Positions 6,205-8,781 of a DNA stretch of 8,781 bases are shown one piece after another; position 1 is the stretch's first letter, and each line of letters starts with the position of its first letter. The position numbers and the translations under genes were made by a program. The stretch is from an uncultured beta proteobacterium (lineage in GTDB: Bacteria; Pseudomonadota; Gammaproteobacteria; Burkholderiales; Rhodocyclaceae): positions 1 through 8,781 of the forward strand of contig CAIZHL010000240.1 in assembly GCA_903932755.1 (NCBI GenBank). Reading direction: 5' to 3'. Below the pieces are notes generated by a model. It was not told where the DNA came from and did no database searches. It was given only the letters and a program-made list of their open reading frames with translations.

Positions 6205-6240
6205 GGTGCCGGCCCCGGAATCGCGTTGCGCGCCGGCACC
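6205..6240 (-). repeat. Inverted repeat between hflX and ydiK
   Basis: GGTGCCGGC (6205-6213) and GCCGGCACC (6232-6240) are perfect 9-bp complementary arms around an 18-base loop. The hairpin starts 33 bases past the hflX stop. No T-run follows on the minus strand, so it may act as an attenuating or mRNA-processing hairpin between the two genes, or as a weak terminator. Confidence 0.5.
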
Positions 6241-6273
6241 GTCCCGCGAGGGAAAGTCGCCGCGCATGATTTT

Positions 6274-7635
6274 TCAGCTGCGGCTGAACTGCTCGCAGAG
6301 GCTTGCCACCGCTTCGGGTGCGCCGCGGATGCGCAGCAAGGCACCTTGCTCGTCGGCACGTTCTTCGAGTACTTCGCAGCTGGCGAAGATCCGGCTGCGC
6401 TGCGCCTGGGCCGACCACGGCAGGAAGAGCTCGGCTTCGGCCAGGTCCTGCCGGAAGATTGCCATGATCGCCTCGCGCAGGCGCGCCACGTCCCCGCCGC
6501 GGCGGGCGCTCATGACGATGCAATCGGGGTAGGCGCCGCGCAGCATCGCTTCACGCGCATCCTGCGCGGCGGGGTCGCCGCTGATGTCTACATTGTCGAT
6601 CTTGTTGAAGACGCGGATGCGCGGCACGTCCTGCGCGCCGATCTCGGCCAGCACCTTGTCGGTGACCGCCAGCTGGCGTTCGAAGCCGGGGTCGCTGGCG
6701 TCGATCACATGCAGCAGCAGCGAAGCGTCGAGCGCCTCTTCGAGCGTCGACTTGAACGAGGCGACCAGGCCGTGCGGCAGGTTCTTGATGAAGCCGACGG
6801 TGTCGCTGACCAGCACGCGCGGCCGGCTTTCCGGCTGCAGCGCGCGCACGGTGGTGTCGAGCGTGGCGAAGAGCTTGTTCTCGACCAGCACATCGCTGCC
6901 GGTCAGCGCCCGCATCAGGGTGGATTTGCCGGCATTGGTGTAGCCGACCAGGGCCACGCTGGCCAGTCCCTGGCGTTCCTGGCGGCGCGCGCGCTGCGTC
7001 TTGCGCTCGGCATCCATGGCGATGATTTCCTGCTGCAGGGCGGCGATCTGGTCGCGGATCTTGCGCCGGTCCAGCTCGGTGTGCGATTCGCCCGCGCCGC
7101 GACCGCCCGTGCCGCTGCGCTGCCGCCCCTGCGGACCGGCCAGCTTGGCCGCTTCGCGCAGGCGCGGCGCCATGTAGCCCAGCCGCGCGATTTCGACCTG
7201 GGCGCGGGCGGCGCGCGAGGTGGCGTGGCGGTGGAAGATTTCGAGGATGACCATGGTGCGGTCCATCACCTCGCAGCCGGTTTCCTTTTCCAGGTTGCGC
7301 GCCTGCGAGGGCGAGATTTCGTGGTCGACGAAAATGGCGTCGATCTTGCCGGCCGCGGGGTCGGCGGCGGCGTGCAGGGGTTTTTCGAAGGCGCCCGGTG
7401 CCGGTTCCATGTCGACGAACTCGCGGATTTCCTCGCGCTTGCCGGCGCCGAGGTAGGCCGTCGAATCGAAGCTTGAACGCTTCTGGGTGAAGGTGGCGAC
7501 GATTTCGAAGCCCAGGGTCTTCGCTAGGTCGCGCAGTTCGGCCAGCGAGGACTCGAACTCGATGTCGCTGACGTTGGGCAGTTGTACCGCCGCGACGATC
7601 GCGTTGATGGGCTTTTCATTGGCTTCTGCTCGCAT
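6274..7635 (-). CDS. hflX: HflX-type GTPase
   Basis: The 453-residue protein has the HflX domain order. An N-terminal nucleotide-binding-like domain (about 10-165) is followed by a Gly-rich signature and coiled helix (about 170-222), then the GTPase domain. Its motifs are GYTNAGKST (231-239, P-loop), FATLDTT (256-262), DTVGF (278-282), NKID (344-347) and SA (376-377). A short C-terminal domain ends near 453. HflX binds the 50S subunit and splits or rescues stalled ribosomes, chiefly under stress. The Gly-rich signature reads RGAGESHTELDRR (179-191), where the common form is RGPGExxLExDRR, so two positions differ. In many beta- and gammaproteobacteria hflX lies in the hfq-hflX-hflKC cluster. 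Here it lies between ydiK and a divergent cytochrome gene, so it may be a second, paralogous copy. The ATG at 7635 gives a normal HflX N-terminus; its ribosome site is weak. Confidence 0.93.
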   Translation of the reverse strand: MRAEANEKPINAIVAAVQLPNVSDIEFESSLAELRDLAKTLGFEIVATFTQKRSSFDSTAYLGAGKREEIREFVDMEPAPGAFEKPLHAAADPAAGKIDAIFVDHEISPSQARNLEKETGCEVMDRTMVILEIFHRHATSRAARAQVEIARLGYMAPRLREAAKLAGPQGRQRSGTGGRGAGESHTELDRRKIRDQIAALQQEIIAMDAERKTQRARRQERQGLASVALVGYTNAGKSTLMRALTGSDVLVENKLFATLDTTVRALQPESRPRVLVSDTVGFIKNLPHGLVASFKSTLEEALDASLLLHVIDASDPGFERQLAVTDKVLAEIGAQDVPRIRVFNKIDNVDISGDPAAQDAREAMLRGAYPDCIVMSARRGGDVARLREAIMAIFRQDLAEAELFLPWSAQAQRSRIFASCEVLEERADEQGALLRIRGAPEAVASLCEQFSRS

Positions 7636-7652
7636 GCGGGTGGTTTCTCTCG

Positions 7653-7681
7653 ATTGGGCGAAGGCGGATAGTACCTGTCAA
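7653..7681 (-). promoter_or_regulatory. Candidate promoter of hflX
   Basis: A perfect TTGACA -35 lies on the minus strand at 7681-7676. Seventeen bases on, CCCAAT (7658-7653) is a weak -10 with three matches. Transcription would start near 7646, leaving only about 11 bases of leader. TACTAT (7673-7668) is a better -10 but lies too close to this -35. Confidence 0.3.
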
Positions 7682-7738
7682 TGCCCGCTTGCCGGCGGAA
7701 CTGCCTTACGGCCGTCGGGCCGGTAGTTTGCAGAATTA

Positions 7739-7752
7739 TTGACGGCAATCAA
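7739..7752 (+). promoter_or_regulatory. FNR/ANR-type binding site upstream of the SHP-type cytochrome
   Basis: TTGAC-GGCA-ATCAA matches nine of ten bases of the FNR consensus TTGAT-N4-ATCAA. Its centre (between 7745 and 7746) is 41.5 bp upstream of the start predicted from the -10 candidate at 7775-7780. This is the standard position for a class II FNR-activated promoter. It predicts expression of the cytochrome gene under low oxygen, or by a nitric-oxide-responsive DNR relative that uses the same site. Confidence 0.62.
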
Positions 7753-7780
7753 TTGGCACGGCGTCGTCCTGCGATCAAAT
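7753..7780 (+). promoter_or_regulatory. Candidate promoter of the SHP-type cytochrome gene
   Basis: TTGGCA (7753-7758, five of six -35 bases) and TCAAAT (7775-7780, four of six -10 bases) are 16 bases apart. Predicted start near 7787, about 39 bases before the ATG at 7826. The FNR-type box directly abuts the -35, as in class II activated promoters. Confidence 0.45.
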
Positions 7781-7825
7781 GGAGCGATCTTGTCGTAGCG
7801 CAATTCATCGAAGCAGGAGCTCAAA

Positions 7826-8290
7826 ATGAAAAAATCACATCTTTTGCTGGCGCTGGCCGGCGCCATCGCGTTCCCGGTCTGCGCACAAGGCACCGTCTCT
7901 GCGCAACAGATCGAAGTGATGGACAAGTTGCTTGCGGTCTATGTCGCAGCGGCCAAGATCGAGGTCAAGGACGAAAAGGGGCGGGGCAACGTCTCGGACA
8001 AGCCCTTCACCGTCGAGGAGGGACGCAGGTTTTACCTGGTCCGGCGCACCTGGCAGTCGGGCGACTATACCTGCTCCGGCTGCCATACCGAGGATCCGAA
8101 AAAGGAAGGCAAGCACATCAAGACCAAGCTGCCCCTCAAGCCCCTGGCGCCTTCAGCCAATCCCGAGCGCTTTATCAATGCCAATAAAGTAGAAGCGAAC
8201 TTCACCGCGCATTGCATGGATCTGCATGAACGGGATTGCACCGCCTTCGAAAAAGGCAATCTTATTACCTACCTGAAGTCGGTCAAGTAA
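7826..8290 (+). CDS. Secreted monohaem cytochrome c of the SHP/DUF1924 family
   Basis: The 154-residue precursor has a Sec signal peptide (MKKSHLLLAL onward, likely cleavage after VCA at residue 20) and one haem site, CSGCH, at 83-87. The C-terminal pattern is that of the sphaeroides haem protein (SHP) family: LAPSANPERF (107-116), a KVE segment (121-123), then Cys130 and Cys138 around a short loop, and CTAFEKGNLITYL (138-150). In the Rhodobacter SHP prototype, as I recall, an Asn just before the first of these cysteines is the second haem ligand and is displaced by oxygen or nitric oxide. Here the residue at that place is His129 (TAHC). SHP genes often neighbour a dihaem cytochrome and a cytochrome b; none is adjacent here. 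AGGAG (7815-7819) lies six bases before the ATG. The gene is divergent from hflX and has its own candidate FNR-dependent promoter. Confidence 0.88.
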   Translation: MKKSHLLLALAGAIAFPVCAQGTVSAQQIEVMDKLLAVYVAAAKIEVKDEKGRGNVSDKPFTVEEGRRFYLVRRTWQSGDYTCSGCHTEDPKKEGKHIKTKLPLKPLAPSANPERFINANKVEANFTAHCMDLHERDCTAFEKGNLITYLKSVK

Positions 8291-8299
8291 GCGCCGGTC

Positions 8300-8331
8300 G
8301 CCGCGGGCTTCCTCCTGGCGGGCGTCGCGGC
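8300..8331. terminator. Weak hairpin between convergent genes
   Basis: GCCGCG (8300-8305) and CGCGGC (8326-8331) can pair around a 20-base loop, between the stops of the SHP-type cytochrome (8290) and the small lipoprotein (8342). The loop is long and no T-run follows on either strand, so terminator function is doubtful. Confidence 0.25.
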
Positions 8332-8341
8332 AGGTGCCTGG

Positions 8342-8683
8342 CTATTTCGCGGACGATACCTCGGCATCCCCGGGTTTGTGCGGCGAATTCACACACTGGC
8401 CCTGTTTTTCGAGCCAGTACACGATGTTGCCGATGACGACCACGCTGCCGGAGATCACCGCCGACGCTGCGGTCACCGCGCCGGCAGCGACCAGGAGAAC
8501 CGCGCAGCCTTCGTCCTGGCATCCCATCAAGCTGCCGACCTGATGCGCTTGCATGATGGCTTTGCGCTCGTAAATCCCGCAGTCCGGGTTGTAGCGGGCG
8601 GTGGTCTCGGGCAGATACACGCAGCCACCCAGCAGCATCAGCGTGAGCGCAAGGCCGCAGCGCCGGCAGGCAAGGCGAGTCAT
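8342..8683 (-). CDS. Small uncharacterised lipoprotein with a hydrophobic segment
   Basis: The 113-residue protein has a signal peptide ending in the lipobox LLGGC, with Cys21 the likely lipidated residue and Val at the next position. Four more cysteines in the mature part (35, 55, 60, 97) could form two disulfides in the periplasm. Residues 61-89 form a long Ala/Val/Ile/Gly-rich hydrophobic stretch that could cross or lie in a membrane, which is unusual for a lipoprotein. The tail (98-113) is polar. I do not recognise the family. The ATG at 8683 gives a complete lipoprotein signal but has only a poor ribosome site. It is convergent with the SHP-type cytochrome, and nothing links the two functionally beyond position. 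Confidence 0.75.
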   Translation of the reverse strand: MTRLACRRCGLALTLMLLGGCVYLPETTARYNPDCGIYERKAIMQAHQVGSLMGCQDEGCAVLLVAAGAVTAASAVISGSVVVIGNIVYWLEKQGQCVNSPHKPGDAEVSSAK

Positions 8684-8714
8684 CCGGCTAGCCCGAATAT
8701 TTCACGAAAGCAGG

Positions 8715-8781
8715 TCGGCGGAACAGCCGTGAGGCGCGTTAATACAGGTGTCTAAGCCAATTATTAACGGGGTTCCGCCGA
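8715..8781. repeat. Nested inverted repeat at the right edge
   Basis: The outer arms TCGGCGGAAC (8715-8724) and GTTCCGCCGA (8772-8781) are perfectly complementary over 10 bp, and the second arm ends exactly at the window edge, so the repeat may be longer. Inside, CGTTAATA (8737-8744) and TATTAACG (8762-8769) form a second perfect 8-bp pair around a 17-base loop. The unpaired bases are 12 on one side and 2 on the other. The element lies just upstream of the small lipoprotein gene. It could be a folded intergenic repeat, a regulatory leader or an end of a mobile element; none is established. Confidence 0.6.

Noticed and set aside
6153..6359. N-terminal extension of ydiK into hflX
   Set aside because: The extra 69 residues lack membrane character and overlap the end of hflX. 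A ribosome site lies just before the ATG at 6152.
5854..7476. A 540-codon plus-strand open frame across ydiK and hflX
   Set aside because: It is antisense to two clearly recognised genes, has low-complexity composition and shows no motif.
8378..8755. A 125-codon plus-strand open frame opposite the small lipoprotein
   Set aside because: The minus strand carries a clear lipobox signal; the plus-strand product is His/Ala-rich and has no recognisable feature.

Overview
The window is compact, GC-rich bacterial chromosome. High GC, the HflX and YdiK sequences, an SHP-type cytochrome and many c-type haem proteins suggest a respiratory betaproteobacterium, perhaps of the Rhodocyclales. This placement is an inference from sequence style; no rRNA or marker gene is present. 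There are ten protein genes and no RNA gene, insertion sequence or CRISPR array. No gene-free gap exceeds about 210 bp.

Layout, left to right. (1) 1-724, minus: the first 241 codons of a seven-helix membrane protein that enters a GGDEF domain and is cut by the window edge. (2) 890-3495, minus: a tightly packed three-gene redox operon, transcribed right to left. It encodes a membrane-anchored FAD/NAD(P)/[2Fe-2S] oxidoreductase, a five-helix b-type cytochrome and a membrane-anchored octahaem c-type cytochrome. The junctions are TGA-ATG with no gap and a 4-bp ATGA overlap. (3) 3706-4200, minus: a secreted two-EF-hand protein. It is divergent from (4) 4383-5045, plus, an unrecognised lipoprotein. 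(5) 5085-6152, minus: a YdiK-type AI-2E family permease, downstream of (6) 6274-7635, minus, an HflX-type GTPase. (7) 7826-8290, plus: a secreted monohaem cytochrome of the SHP/DUF1924 family. (8) 8342-8683, minus: a small cysteine-containing lipoprotein.

The central system is the three-gene operon. Its parts form a plausible wire across the inner membrane: cytoplasmic NAD(P)H to FAD to [2Fe-2S], then two stacked b haems, then eight periplasmic c haems. The cytochrome b has two histidine pairs with identical 14-residue spacing on two helices, the layout expected for two bis-His haems. Upstream lies a tandem CTTAAG-N5-CTTAAG site, the half-site geometry of PmrA/QseB-type response regulators, followed by a perfect 15-bp palindrome in the leader. 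The electron acceptor cannot be told from the sequence.

The SHP-type cytochrome has a near-perfect FNR-type box (9 of 10 consensus bases) placed exactly 41.5 bp upstream of the start predicted from a candidate -10. This suggests induction under low oxygen. The same protein seems to carry histidine where the family prototype has its unusual asparagine haem ligand. The right edge holds a nested inverted repeat that may continue beyond the window.
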